From: Tepidiforma sp.
GTDB lineage: Bacteria > Chloroflexota > Dehalococcoidia > Tepidiformales > Tepidiformaceae
DNA length: 64,000 nucleotides
Direction of reading: 5' to 3'
NCBI RefSeq assembly: GCF_026003995.1
Contig: NZ_BPIG01000001.1
Location: forward strand, 1-64,000
The position numbers were made by a program, and so were the translations under genes. The notes under the pieces were generated by a model. That model ran no database searches. It saw only the letters and a program-made list of their open reading frames with translations, and was not told the DNA's origin. Of this stretch, positions 29,925 through 38,340 are shown piece after piece. Position 1 is the first letter of the stretch. Every line of letters begins with the position of its first letter.

Positions 29925-31009
29925 CGGCGATCGTGCTCACCGGCGGCGGCACCGGCGGCCATCTCTTCCCCGCCATCGCCGTGGCGGCGGCCCTCCGCGC
30001 CCTCGAGCCGGCCCCGGCGCTCGTCTTCCTCGGCCCGGCGAACCGCGGCGAGCGGGCGACCATCGAAGCCGCCGGGCTCCCCTTCGAAGAAGTTCCCGCC
30101 GCTCCCATCCGCGGCCGCTCGTCGCTCGGCCTGCTCCGCAGCATCGCCATCCTCGCCCGCGGCACCGGCCGCGCCGTCCGCCTCCTCCGCCGCCACCGCG
30201 CCGCCGCGGTCTTCAGCACCGGCGGCTACGGCAGCTTCCCGGTGAGCCTCGCCGCGTGGCTCCTCCGCCGGCCGCTCGTCGTCTTCCTCCCCGATGTCGC
30301 GCCGGGGCTCGCCGTCCGCGTCGAACAGCGGCTCGCTTCCCGTCTCGCGACCTCGACGCCGGCCGCGCTCGACCACCTCCCCCGGGGAAAGACCTCCGTC
30401 ACCGGCTACCCCGTGCGGCCGGAGTTCTTCAGCCTCAGCCGCGATGCCGCCCGGGCCGCGCTCGGCCTCGGCCCGGCCGACCGGCTCGTCGTCATCGCCG
30501 GCGCTTCGCAGGGCTCCCGCGCCCTCAACGAAGCTGTCTTCGGCCGGCTGGCCGACCTCCTCCGGGCCGCCGCCGTGATCCACGTGACCGGCCAGTCCGG
30601 CCTCGAAGCGGCCGAACGGGCGCGCGCCGCCCTCCCGGCCGACCTCGCCGCGCGCTACCACCCCGCCCCCTTCCGCGCCGACCTCCCGGCCGTGATGGTC
30701 GCCGCCGACCTCGGCGTCTTCCGCGCCGGCGCCAGCATCCTCGGCGAGCTCCCCGCCGCCGGGCTGCCCGCCATCCTCGTGCCCGGCGCCTTCGCCGGCG
30801 GCCACCAGCGCGATAACGCCGCGTGGCTCGCCGCACAGGGCGCCGCCGAGGTGCTCGACGAAGCGGACCTGCCCGCGCTCGCCGACCGTGTCCTCGCGCT
30901 CCTCGCGGACGACGCCCGGCGCGAAGCCATGCGCGCCGCCGCCCGCGCGCTCGCCCGCCCATCGGCCGCCGCCGATATCGCGCGGCTCGTCATGGAGGCC
31001 GCCCGGTGA
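29921..31009 (+). CDS. murG: UDP-GlcNAc:lipid I transferase MurG
   Basis: LTGGGTGGHLFPAIAVAAAL; FSTGGYGSFPVSLAAWLL; AGASQGSRALNEAV; ATGA overlap with ftsW. Confidence 0.95.
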   Translation: MTAIVLTGGGTGGHLFPAIAVAAALRALEPAPALVFLGPANRGERATIEAAGLPFEEVPAAPIRGRSSLGLLRSIAILARGTGRAVRLLRRHRAAAVFSTGGYGSFPVSLAAWLLRRPLVVFLPDVAPGLAVRVEQRLASRLATSTPAALDHLPRGKTSVTGYPVRPEFFSLSRDAARAALGLGPADRLVVIAGASQGSRALNEAVFGRLADLLRAAAVIHVTGQSGLEAAERARAALPADLAARYHPAPFRADLPAVMVAADLGVFRAGASILGELPAAGLPAILVPGAFAGGHQRDNAAWLAAQGAAEVLDEADLPALADRVLALLADDARREAMRAAARALARPSAAADIARLVMEAAR

Positions 31010-32382
31010 CCGCCGACATCCGCGGCCCGGTCCACCTCGTCGGCATCGGCGGCATCCACATGTCCGCCATCGGCATCCTGCTGCGCCAGCGGGGCATCGC
31101 CGTCTCCGGCAGCGACCTCCGCCGCTCCCACCTCACCGACCAGCTCGAAGCGCTCGGCGCGCAGGTCTTCGAAGGCCACGACGCCGCCCACCTGCCGCCT
31201 GATACCGCGCTCGTCGTCGCCACCGCCGCCGCCCGGCCCGACAATCCCGAGCTCGTCGAAGCCCGCCGCCGCGGCGTCCCGGTCATCCTCCGCGCCGAGA
31301 TGGTCGCGCGCCTCCTCGAAGGAAAGCGGCTCGTCGCCGTCGCTGGCTCCCACGGCAAGACCACCACGTCTTCGCTCATCGCCTTCATCCTCGCCCGCGC
31401 CGGCCTCGCGCCGATGTACCTCCTCGGCGGCGAATCCCCCGACCTCGGCGGCCACGCGGCATGGGGCGAGGGCGACATCGCCGTCGTCGAGGCCGACGAA
31501 TACCGCCGCGCCTTCCTCGAATACACCCCCGCGATCGCTGTCATCACGACCGTCGAGCCGGACCATCTCGATGATTTCGGCACCCCGGAAGCCTACGAAG
31601 CTGCCTTCGTCGCGTTCGGCCGGCGCGTCCGGCCCGGCGGCCTCCTCCTCGCCTGCGCCGACGACCCCGGCGCCCGCCGCGTCAGCGACCTGCTCGGCGA
31701 CGACCCGCTCCGCCACGAAACCTACGGCGCGGAAGGCGTCCGCTACTGGCGCGCCTCCGGCATCGAGCTCGGTCCCGGAGGCGGTAGCTTCACGCTCGAG
31801 CGCGGCGGAACCCCGATCGGCCAGCTCACCGTCCGGGTCCCCGGCCTCCACCTCGTCCGCAATGCGACGGCCGCCGCCGCCGTCGCCCTCCACCTCGGCG
31901 TCGGCTTCGAGGCGGTTCGCGAGGCCGTCGCGGCGTTCCGGGGTGCCCGGCGCCGGTTCGAGCTCACCGGCGAAGCCGGCGGCGTCACGGTCATGGACGA
32001 CTACGCCCACCATCCGACCGAGGTCCGCGCCCTCGTCGCCGCGGCCCGCGCCGCCTTCCCCGGCCGGCGGCTCATCGGCATCCACCAGCCGCACACCTAC
32101 AGCCGGATCGCCTACCTCTGGGACGACTGGCTCGCGTGCTTCGACGGGCTCGATGACCTGCTCATCGTCGAAACCTACGCCGCCCGCGAAGACCCGGCCG
32201 CCGGGCGCTCCGCCCGCGACCTCGCCGCCGCCATCGCCCGGCCGCCCGCGCGCTACGCCGCCGATTTCGCGGAGGCCGTCCGCATCGCCCGCGGCATCGT
32301 CCGCCCCGGCGACGTCGTCATCACCATCGGCGCCGGCGACGTGAACGAAGTCGGCCCCATGCTGCTGGAGGCCCTCCGGTGA
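31006..32382 (+). CDS. murC: UDP-N-acetylmuramate-L-alanine ligase MurC
   Basis: VHLVGIGGIHMSAIGILLRQRG; AGSHGKTTTSSLIAFIL; DDYAHHPTEVRA; GTG start overlapping murG stop. Confidence 0.95.
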   Translation: MTADIRGPVHLVGIGGIHMSAIGILLRQRGIAVSGSDLRRSHLTDQLEALGAQVFEGHDAAHLPPDTALVVATAAARPDNPELVEARRRGVPVILRAEMVARLLEGKRLVAVAGSHGKTTTSSLIAFILARAGLAPMYLLGGESPDLGGHAAWGEGDIAVVEADEYRRAFLEYTPAIAVITTVEPDHLDDFGTPEAYEAAFVAFGRRVRPGGLLLACADDPGARRVSDLLGDDPLRHETYGAEGVRYWRASGIELGPGGGSFTLERGGTPIGQLTVRVPGLHLVRNATAAAAVALHLGVGFEAVREAVAAFRGARRRFELTGEAGGVTVMDDYAHHPTEVRALVAAARAAFPGRRLIGIHQPHTYSRIAYLWDDWLACFDGLDDLLIVETYAAREDPAAGRSARDLAAAIARPPARYAADFAEAVRIARGIVRPGDVVITIGAGDVNEVGPMLLEALR

Positions 32383-33290
32383 GCGCCCTCGAACGCCTCG
32401 CTGCCGCGCTCGAACCCCTCGGCGAGCTGCGCAGCGCCGAGCCGCTCGCCCGCCACACCACCTTCGGCATCGGCGGGCCCGCCGACCTCTTCCTGACCGT
32501 CCGCTCCGGCGAGGCGCTCGGCCGCGCGCTCACCGCCGCAGCCGATGCCGACGTCCCCGTCTTCATCCTCGGCTCCGGCAGCAACATTCTCGTCGCCGAC
32601 GCCGGCATCCGCGGCCTCGTCATCGACAACCGCGCCCGCGCGGAACAGCTCGACGGCCCGACGGCCCGCATCGAGAGCGGCGCCAGTTTCGCCGCCTTCG
32701 CCCGCCGGATGTGCCGCCGCGGCCTCGACGGCCTCACCTGGGCCGTGGGCATCCCCGGCACGCTCGGCGGCGCCGTCGTCTACAACGCCGGCGCCTACGG
32801 CGGCTGCCTCGCCGACGTCCTTCGCCGCGTCCGCATCCAGGAGCCCTCCGGCCGCGCCGAGTGGGTCGACGCCGCCGACCTCCGCCTCGTCTACCGCGGC
32901 AGCCGCTTCACCCGCGGCGAACTCCGCGGCCGCGCCGTCCTCGAATGCGAGCTCGAGCTCTTCCCGGCCGACCCCGCCGACCTCCTCCGCCGCGCCGCCG
33001 CCTTCGATGAGAAGCGGCTCGCTGCCCAGCCCCGCGGCCGCAGCGCCGGCTCCACCTTCAAGAATCCGCCCGAAGCCCCGGCATGGAAGCTCATCGACGC
33101 CGTGGGCATGCGCGGCATGCGCCGCGGCGACGCCGCCATCTCCGACAAGCACGCCAACTTCTTCGTCAACGAAGGAAACGCTGCCGCCGCCGATGTTCGC
33201 TGGCTCATCGAGGAAGCCCGCCGGCGCGTGTTCGAGCGCTTCGGCATCCGCCTCGAAACCGAAGTCGAATTCGTGGGGGCATGGACATGA
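32379..33290 (+). CDS. murB: UDP-N-acetylenolpyruvoylglucosamine reductase MurB
   Basis: LARHTTFGIGGPADLFL; LGSGSNILVADAGIRGLVI; GIPGTLGGAVVYNAGAYGG; GRSAGSTFKNP. Confidence 0.96.
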   Translation: MSALERLAAALEPLGELRSAEPLARHTTFGIGGPADLFLTVRSGEALGRALTAAADADVPVFILGSGSNILVADAGIRGLVIDNRARAEQLDGPTARIESGASFAAFARRMCRRGLDGLTWAVGIPGTLGGAVVYNAGAYGGCLADVLRRVRIQEPSGRAEWVDAADLRLVYRGSRFTRGELRGRAVLECELELFPADPADLLRRAAAFDEKRLAAQPRGRSAGSTFKNPPEAPAWKLIDAVGMRGMRRGDAAISDKHANFFVNEGNAAAADVRWLIEEARRRVFERFGIRLETEVEFVGAWT

Positions 33291-34339
33291 GCCGCCAGCG
33301 CGTCGCCGTCATCTTCGGGGGCCGCTCCGGCGAGCACGAGGTCTCCATCGTCTCCGCCCGCAGCGTCATGGCCGCGCTCGACCCGGCGCGCTGGGAGCCC
33401 GTGCCGATCGGCATCTCCCGCACCGGCGACTGGCTGAGCCCGGAAGAGACCCGCGCCGCGCTCGAGGCCGGCGCGCGCGCCTTCACCGGTCTCGGCCAGC
33501 CGCTCCTTCGCGCGCACGACGCCCTCGCCGCCCTCGCCGGCTGCGAGGTCGCCTTCCCGCTCGTCCACGGCACCTTCGGGGAAGACGGCACCCTCCAGGG
33601 GTTCCTCGAGATGGCCGGCATCCCCTACGCCGGCGCCGGTGTCGCCGCGTCCGCGATCGGCATGGACAAGGCGCTCATGAAGGCCATCTTCCGCGAAGCC
33701 GGGATCCCCGTGGCCCGGTATTCCGTCATCCGATCATGGGAGTATACACTTCACCAAAATATGTCTATGGCCCTCATCGACGAGGCGATCGGCTACCCCT
33801 GCTTCGTCAAGCCGGCGAACGGGGGCTCCAGCGTGGGCATCACGAAAGTCCGCTCCCGCGAAGACCTGCCCCGCGCCTTCGAAGCGGCCTTCGCCTACGA
33901 CACCACGGCCGTCGTCGAAGAAGCCATCCCCGGCCGCGAGCTCGAAGTCTCCGTCCTCGGCAACGACCAGCCCGAGGCCAGCACCGTCGGCGAAATCGTC
34001 CCCGACCGCGAGTTCTACGACTACGCCTCGAAGTACGACCCGGCCTCGAAGACTGAGCTGTACATCCCGGCGCCCGTCACCGAAGCCGTCGCCGCCGAGG
34101 TGCGCAGCCTCGCCCTCCGCATGTACCGCGTCATGGGCTGCGAAGGCTACGCCCGGGTCGATTTCTTCCTCACCGCCGGCGACCGCGTCATCGCCAACGA
34201 AGTCAACACCATCCCCGGCTTCACCAGCATCAGCATGTACCCGAAGCTCTGGGAAGCCTCCGGCCTGCCCTATCGCGAGCTGCTCACCCGCATCCTCGAG
34301 CTCGCCTTCGAACGCCACGCGCGGAGGCCGCAGCCGTGA
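33287..34339 (+). CDS. ddl: D-alanine-D-alanine ligase
   Basis: VIFGGRSGEHEVSIVSA; HGTFGEDGTLQGFLEMAGIPYAGAGV; FVKPANGGSSVGI; EVNTIPGFTSISMYPKL. Confidence 0.96.
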   Translation: MSRQRVAVIFGGRSGEHEVSIVSARSVMAALDPARWEPVPIGISRTGDWLSPEETRAALEAGARAFTGLGQPLLRAHDALAALAGCEVAFPLVHGTFGEDGTLQGFLEMAGIPYAGAGVAASAIGMDKALMKAIFREAGIPVARYSVIRSWEYTLHQNMSMALIDEAIGYPCFVKPANGGSSVGITKVRSREDLPRAFEAAFAYDTTAVVEEAIPGRELEVSVLGNDQPEASTVGEIVPDREFYDYASKYDPASKTELYIPAPVTEAVAAEVRSLALRMYRVMGCEGYARVDFFLTAGDRVIANEVNTIPGFTSISMYPKLWEASGLPYRELLTRILELAFERHARRPQP

Positions 34340-35217
34340 TCATCCGCAGAAACCGCGGCCAGCAGCCGGGCGTCGTCAGGGCGATCGTCCGCCGGACGCG
34401 TCCCGCCGTCGGCGGAAACGGCCCGCGCCGCGAAATCGTCCGCCGCCGCCCACTCGTCATCGGCGAAGGCGTCGTCCCCGCGCAGGCCCGCCCGCGCGTC
34501 CGCTTCGCGCTCCCCGGCCGCCGCTTCGTCACGGTGTTCGGCGGCCTCGCCGTCATCGCAGCGCTCGCGGCCGGCACCGGCTGGCTCTACCGCTCGCCCT
34601 ACCTGCGCGTCCAGTCCGTCGAGGTCGTCGGCACCGCCCGCATGTCCGATGGCACCGTCGTGGCCGCAGCCGACCTCCTCGGCCGCAGCATGCTCACCGC
34701 CGACCTCGCCGCAGCGCAGCGGGCCGTCTACCAGCTTCCCCTCGTCAGCTCCGTCCGCATCGAGCGCGACTGGCCTTCCGCCGTCCGCATCATCGTCGAA
34801 GAGCGCCGCCCCTGGGGCACGTGGGAGCAGGCCGGCGTCGACTACCTCATCGACCGCGAAGGCGTCGTCATCGCCGTCGGCGAGCGCCTGCCCGCCGGCG
34901 CCCCGGCCATCCGCAGCTCCGAGCCCGGCTCCCGCCTCGTCGGCGACCGCGTCGACTACCAGGCCGTCGATGCCGCCGCCGAGATCTACGAGCTCCTGCC
35001 CCGCCAGCTTGGCACCACCGTCGAAGAGGTCGCCTTCATCAAAGGCAAAGGCGTCCAGGTGACTACGGCCGACGGCCAGGTCGCTCTCTTCGGAGATTCC
35101 AGCTCCATCGCCTACAAGCTCGCCGTCTGGGCCGCCCTCGCCGCCGAGGCCCGCCAGCGGCACATCGCCTACACCACCATCGACCTGCGCTACGGCAACC
35201 GCCCGGTGCTGCAGTAG
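34336..35217 (+). CDS. ftsQ: Cell division protein FtsQ/DivIB (POTRA)
   Basis: Single TM followed by POTRA-like segment (YLRVQSVEVVGTARMSDGTVVAAADLLGRSML...VRIERDWPSAVRIIVEERRPWG); between ddl and ftsA. Confidence 0.88.
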   Translation: MIIRRNRGQQPGVVRAIVRRTRPAVGGNGPRREIVRRRPLVIGEGVVPAQARPRVRFALPGRRFVTVFGGLAVIAALAAGTGWLYRSPYLRVQSVEVVGTARMSDGTVVAAADLLGRSMLTADLAAAQRAVYQLPLVSSVRIERDWPSAVRIIVEERRPWGTWEQAGVDYLIDREGVVIAVGERLPAGAPAIRSSEPGSRLVGDRVDYQAVDAAAEIYELLPRQLGTTVEEVAFIKGKGVQVTTADGQVALFGDSSSIAYKLAVWAALAAEARQRHIAYTTIDLRYGNRPVLQ

Positions 35218-35240
35218 AGGAAGCGAGGAAAGGGGGAACC

Positions 35241-36485
35241 ATGCGTCGACGCTCCACCGTAGCCGCCATCGATGTCGGATCCACCAAGGTCGCCGTCGTC
35301 GTCGGCGACATCGCCGAGACCGGGGAGACCCGCATCCTCGGCGTCGGGGTCGCGCCGGCCGCCGGCCTCTCCCGCGGCGTCATCGACAACATCCAGAGCG
35401 CGCGGGAAGCCATCTCCATCGCAGTCGAAAAGGCCGAGCAAGCGTGCGGCATGCGCATCCTCTCCGCCGTCGTCGGCATCTCCGGCGGCCACATCGCCAG
35501 CCAGAACAATCGCGGCATCGTCGCCATCCCGGACCGCACCCGCCCCATCTCCGCCGACGACCGCGCCCGTGTCCTCGAAGCCGCCGGGCAGGTCGCCATC
35601 CCCACCAACCGCCAGGTCATCCACGTCGTCCCCCGCACCTACTGGGTCGAAGGCACCGAGCCCGTCTCCGACCCGGTCGGCATGTTCGGCTCGCGCCTCG
35701 ATGCCGAGGTGCACATCGTCTCCGGCGCCGTCTCCGCCATCCAGAACCTCACGAAGTGCGTCGAAGGCGCCGGTGTCCAGGTCGACGACATCATCCTCGA
35801 AAGCCTTGCCTCCGCCGAGAGCGTCCTCACCGAGCAGGAGAAGCAGCAGGGCGTCGCGCTCGTCGACATCGGCGGCAGCACCACCTCAATCGCCGTCTTC
35901 GATGAAGGCGCCGTCGCCCACACCGCTTGCCTCCCGATTGCAGGCTCCCACCTCACCGCCGACCTCGCCCGCGTGCTCCGCTGCCCGTGGGAAAGCGCCG
36001 AGACCGTGAAATGCACCGTCGGCGCCGCCTATGCCGACCCCGCCATGGCCGGCGAAACCGTCGAACTCCAGGTCTTCGGCACCCAGTCGACGAAGCACGT
36101 CCCGCTCGACCACGTCTGCGCCATCCTCCAGGCCCGCACCGAGGAGATCCTCGAGATGGTCGGCGTCGAACTGAAGCGCGTCGGCTACCTGGACCGCATC
36201 GCCGCCGGGCTCGTCCTCACCGGCGGCAGCAGCCAGCTCCGCGGCCTGCCGGAAGTCGCCGAATCCCGCCTCGACCTTCCCGCCCGCCTCGGCCGCCCCC
36301 ACGGCTACAGCGGCCTCTCCGACCTCATCGGCACCCCCGCCTTCGCGACCTCCATCGGGCTCGTTCGCTACGCCCTCGCCAGCCGCGAACGGCCCGGCGA
36401 ATTCGCCGCACCCGCGTCCGATGGAAGAGGCCGCGGGCTGCTCGACCGCATCCTCAGCATCGGGAGGTCGCTCATCCCCCAGTAA
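35241..36485 (+). CDS. ftsA: Cell division protein FtsA
   Basis: AAIDVGSTKVAVVVGD; ALVDIGGSTTSIAVFDEG; GLVLTGGSSQLRGLPEVAE. Confidence 0.95.
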   Translation: MRRRSTVAAIDVGSTKVAVVVGDIAETGETRILGVGVAPAAGLSRGVIDNIQSAREAISIAVEKAEQACGMRILSAVVGISGGHIASQNNRGIVAIPDRTRPISADDRARVLEAAGQVAIPTNRQVIHVVPRTYWVEGTEPVSDPVGMFGSRLDAEVHIVSGAVSAIQNLTKCVEGAGVQVDDIILESLASAESVLTEQEKQQGVALVDIGGSTTSIAVFDEGAVAHTACLPIAGSHLTADLARVLRCPWESAETVKCTVGAAYADPAMAGETVELQVFGTQSTKHVPLDHVCAILQARTEEILEMVGVELKRVGYLDRIAAGLVLTGGSSQLRGLPEVAESRLDLPARLGRPHGYSGLSDLIGTPAFATSIGLVRYALASRERPGEFAAPASDGRGRGLLDRILSIGRSLIPQ

Positions 36486-36556
36486 GCAGCCCGATCAGCG
36501 AACCGCCAACCTCGCCGCATCACAGCCTCATTCGATTGGAAGGGAAGGACACCGAT

Positions 36557-37675
36557 ATGAGCATGCGCTACGACATCGAACTGCTGCCGGATATCAAAGT
36601 CGTCGGCGTCGGCGGCGGCGGCTGCAACGCCGTCAACCGGATGGTTCGCGCCAAGATCCCAGGCGTCCAGTTCATCGCCTGCAACACCGATGCCCAGGCG
36701 CTCGCCACGTCCGAAGCGCCGACCCGCCTCCGCATCGGCGAAAAGCTCACCAAAGGCCTCGGTGTCGGCGGCGACCCTGCCCGCGGCGAACGAGCCGCCG
36801 ATGAAAGCCGCGACGAAATCTACGACCTCCTCCGGGGCACCGAGATGGTCTTCGTCACCGCCGGCATGGGCGGCGGCACCGGCACCGGCGCCGCGCCCAT
36901 CGTCGCCGAGATCGCCAAGGAGTGCGGCGCCCTCACCATCGGCGTCGTCACCAAGCCCTTCCCCTGGGAAGGCTCCCGCCGCATGAAGCAGGCCGAGGAG
37001 GGTATCGCTCGCCTGCGCGACAAGGTCGATACCCTCATCGCCATCCCCAACGGCCGCCTCATCGAAATCTGCCCGCCGAACGCCACCGTCGAGGAAGCCT
37101 TCGAGACCGCCGACGACGTCCTCCGGCAGGCCATCCAGTCCATCTCGAACATCATCAGCCAGAATGGCTCGATCAACCTCGACTTCAACGACGTCCGCAC
37201 CATCATGAGCGAGGCCGGCCCCGCGCTCCTCGCGGTCGGCAAGGGTTCCGGCGAAAACCGCGCCGTCGAAGCAGCCCGCTCCGCCACCCAGAGCCCCATC
37301 CTCGACCAGTCCATCGAAGGCGCCCACAACGTCCTGTTCAACGTCACCCATAGCGGAGCGCTCGGCCTTCGCGAGCTCGACGCAGCGGCCCGCACCATCG
37401 CCGAGGTCGTCGACCCCGCTGCCAATATCATCTTCGGCACCGTCGTCGACCCCCGCGTCGGCGACGAAGTCCACATTACCGTCATCGCCACCGGGTTCAC
37501 GCCCCGCGCCGCCACCATCGGCGACCCCCTCGAAGCCGACCGCGGCCGGCTGCGCGACTTCAACCTCCCCGGCGTCAACAGCATGGAAGATGCGGAGCTG
37601 CCTGCCTTCCTCCGCCGGAACATCCGCTCGCTCAACGCGGAACGCGACGGCATCGGCCGCGTTGCGCGCCTCTGA
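36557..37675 (+). CDS. ftsZ: Cell division protein FtsZ
   Basis: IKVVGVGGGGCNAVNRM; VTAGMGGGTGTGAAPIVAE tubulin signature; C-terminal ELPAFLRR. Confidence 0.98.
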   Translation: MSMRYDIELLPDIKVVGVGGGGCNAVNRMVRAKIPGVQFIACNTDAQALATSEAPTRLRIGEKLTKGLGVGGDPARGERAADESRDEIYDLLRGTEMVFVTAGMGGGTGTGAAPIVAEIAKECGALTIGVVTKPFPWEGSRRMKQAEEGIARLRDKVDTLIAIPNGRLIEICPPNATVEEAFETADDVLRQAIQSISNIISQNGSINLDFNDVRTIMSEAGPALLAVGKGSGENRAVEAARSATQSPILDQSIEGAHNVLFNVTHSGALGLRELDAAARTIAEVVDPAANIIFGTVVDPRVGDEVHITVIATGFTPRAATIGDPLEADRGRLRDFNLPGVNSMEDAELPAFLRRNIRSLNAERDGIGRVARL

Positions 37676-37684
37676 ATCAAAAAA

Positions 37685-37839
37685 GGCTGAAAGGAGGGAA
37701 CTACCTAACCGAACGCGCAAAAGCCCGGAAGGACACTCCCCTTCTCGGGAAGCGGGGGCTCGGTGCAATGGGAGATGGCATCGAGCCCCTGGCTTTTGCC
37801 GCGACGGCTACCCCGCCGGTAGCTCCCCCGCTTTCAGCC
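37685..37839 (+). ncRNA. Structured RNA candidate in ftsZ 3' region, family unassigned
   Basis: GGCTGAAAG (37685-37693)/CTTTCAGCC (37831-37839), GCAAAAGCC (37717-37725)/GGCTTTTGC (37791-37799), GGGGCTCG (37755-37762)/CGAGCCCC (37782-37789); nested helices with complementary loops. Confidence 0.55.
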
Positions 37840-37945
37840 GGACGCGTAACGTAACACACCGGTCAAGCAAAAGACCAGACGTTTTCTGCAATCGGCCCTA
37901 TCGCAGGTCGTGGATTGGGCTCTGGTCCGCCGCGGCCCGTCGCCG

Positions 37946-38170
37946 TCAGCTCCCCGGCCCGGCGCTCGTGCCGCGGCCCCCGGCGGTCCCCGGCTCGTCC
38001 GCTTCGAAGCCCGGGCAGTCGCGCACCGGCAGCGGCGGGTACTTCCGGAACCGCGCATCGACCCGCGACCGCCCGCACAGCCAGAACACCGAGCCCCGCC
38101 CGCTCACCACGCGCTGCGCCCACGCACACCCCGCGCACAGCCCGACCCGCGCTCGCTCGCCCCCGTCCAT
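37946..38170 (-). CDS. Small Cys-rich hypothetical protein (CxxC...C...C)
   Basis: MDGGERARVGLCAGCAWAQRVVSGRGSVFWLCGRSRVDARFRKYPPLPVRDCPGFEADEP: four cysteines plus RGS-F-LC / FRKYPPLPV-C-GF pattern. Confidence 0.6.
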   Translation of the reverse strand: MDGGERARVGLCAGCAWAQRVVSGRGSVFWLCGRSRVDARFRKYPPLPVRDCPGFEADEPGTAGGRGTSAGPGS

Positions 38171-38193
38171 CCCTCCATTATCCCCTCTCGCGT

Positions 38194-38225
38194 CCCGCTC
38201 TCCCGCTCTCCCGCTCTCCCGCTCT
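38194..38225. repeat. Octanucleotide tandem repeat (CCCGCTCT)x4
   Basis: Four perfect contiguous copies. Confidence 0.95.
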
Positions 38226-38241
38226 CCCTTTCTCCCTCTCT

Positions 38242-38297
38242 CCCAACTCCCAACTCCCAACTCCCAACTCCCAACTCCCAACTCCCAACTCCCAACT
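38242..38297. repeat. Heptanucleotide tandem repeat (CCCAACT)x8
   Basis: Eight perfect contiguous copies. Confidence 0.97.
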
Positions 38298-38340
38298 CCT
38301 TTATCATCCGCACACTTTATCCCTCCCATGGAGCACCTCT

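Noticed and set aside
37770-37800. Possible fluoride (crcB) riboswitch from GGGAGATGGCAT
   Set aside because: Only the GAUGG-like string matches; the remaining crcB core (AACCGCC, GCUGAUGACGCC) is missing and the bases are used in a longer hairpin.
37685-37839. Cobalamin, TPP, SAM, FMN, glycine or c-di-GMP riboswitch identity for the ftsZ 3' RNA
   Set aside because: None of the hallmark conserved boxes (e.g. GCCACUG, CUGAUGA/CUGAGA, RFN core) is present; left unassigned.
38194-38297. CRISPR-like array
   Set aside because: Units of 7-8 bp directly contiguous with no spacers; simple tandem repeats.
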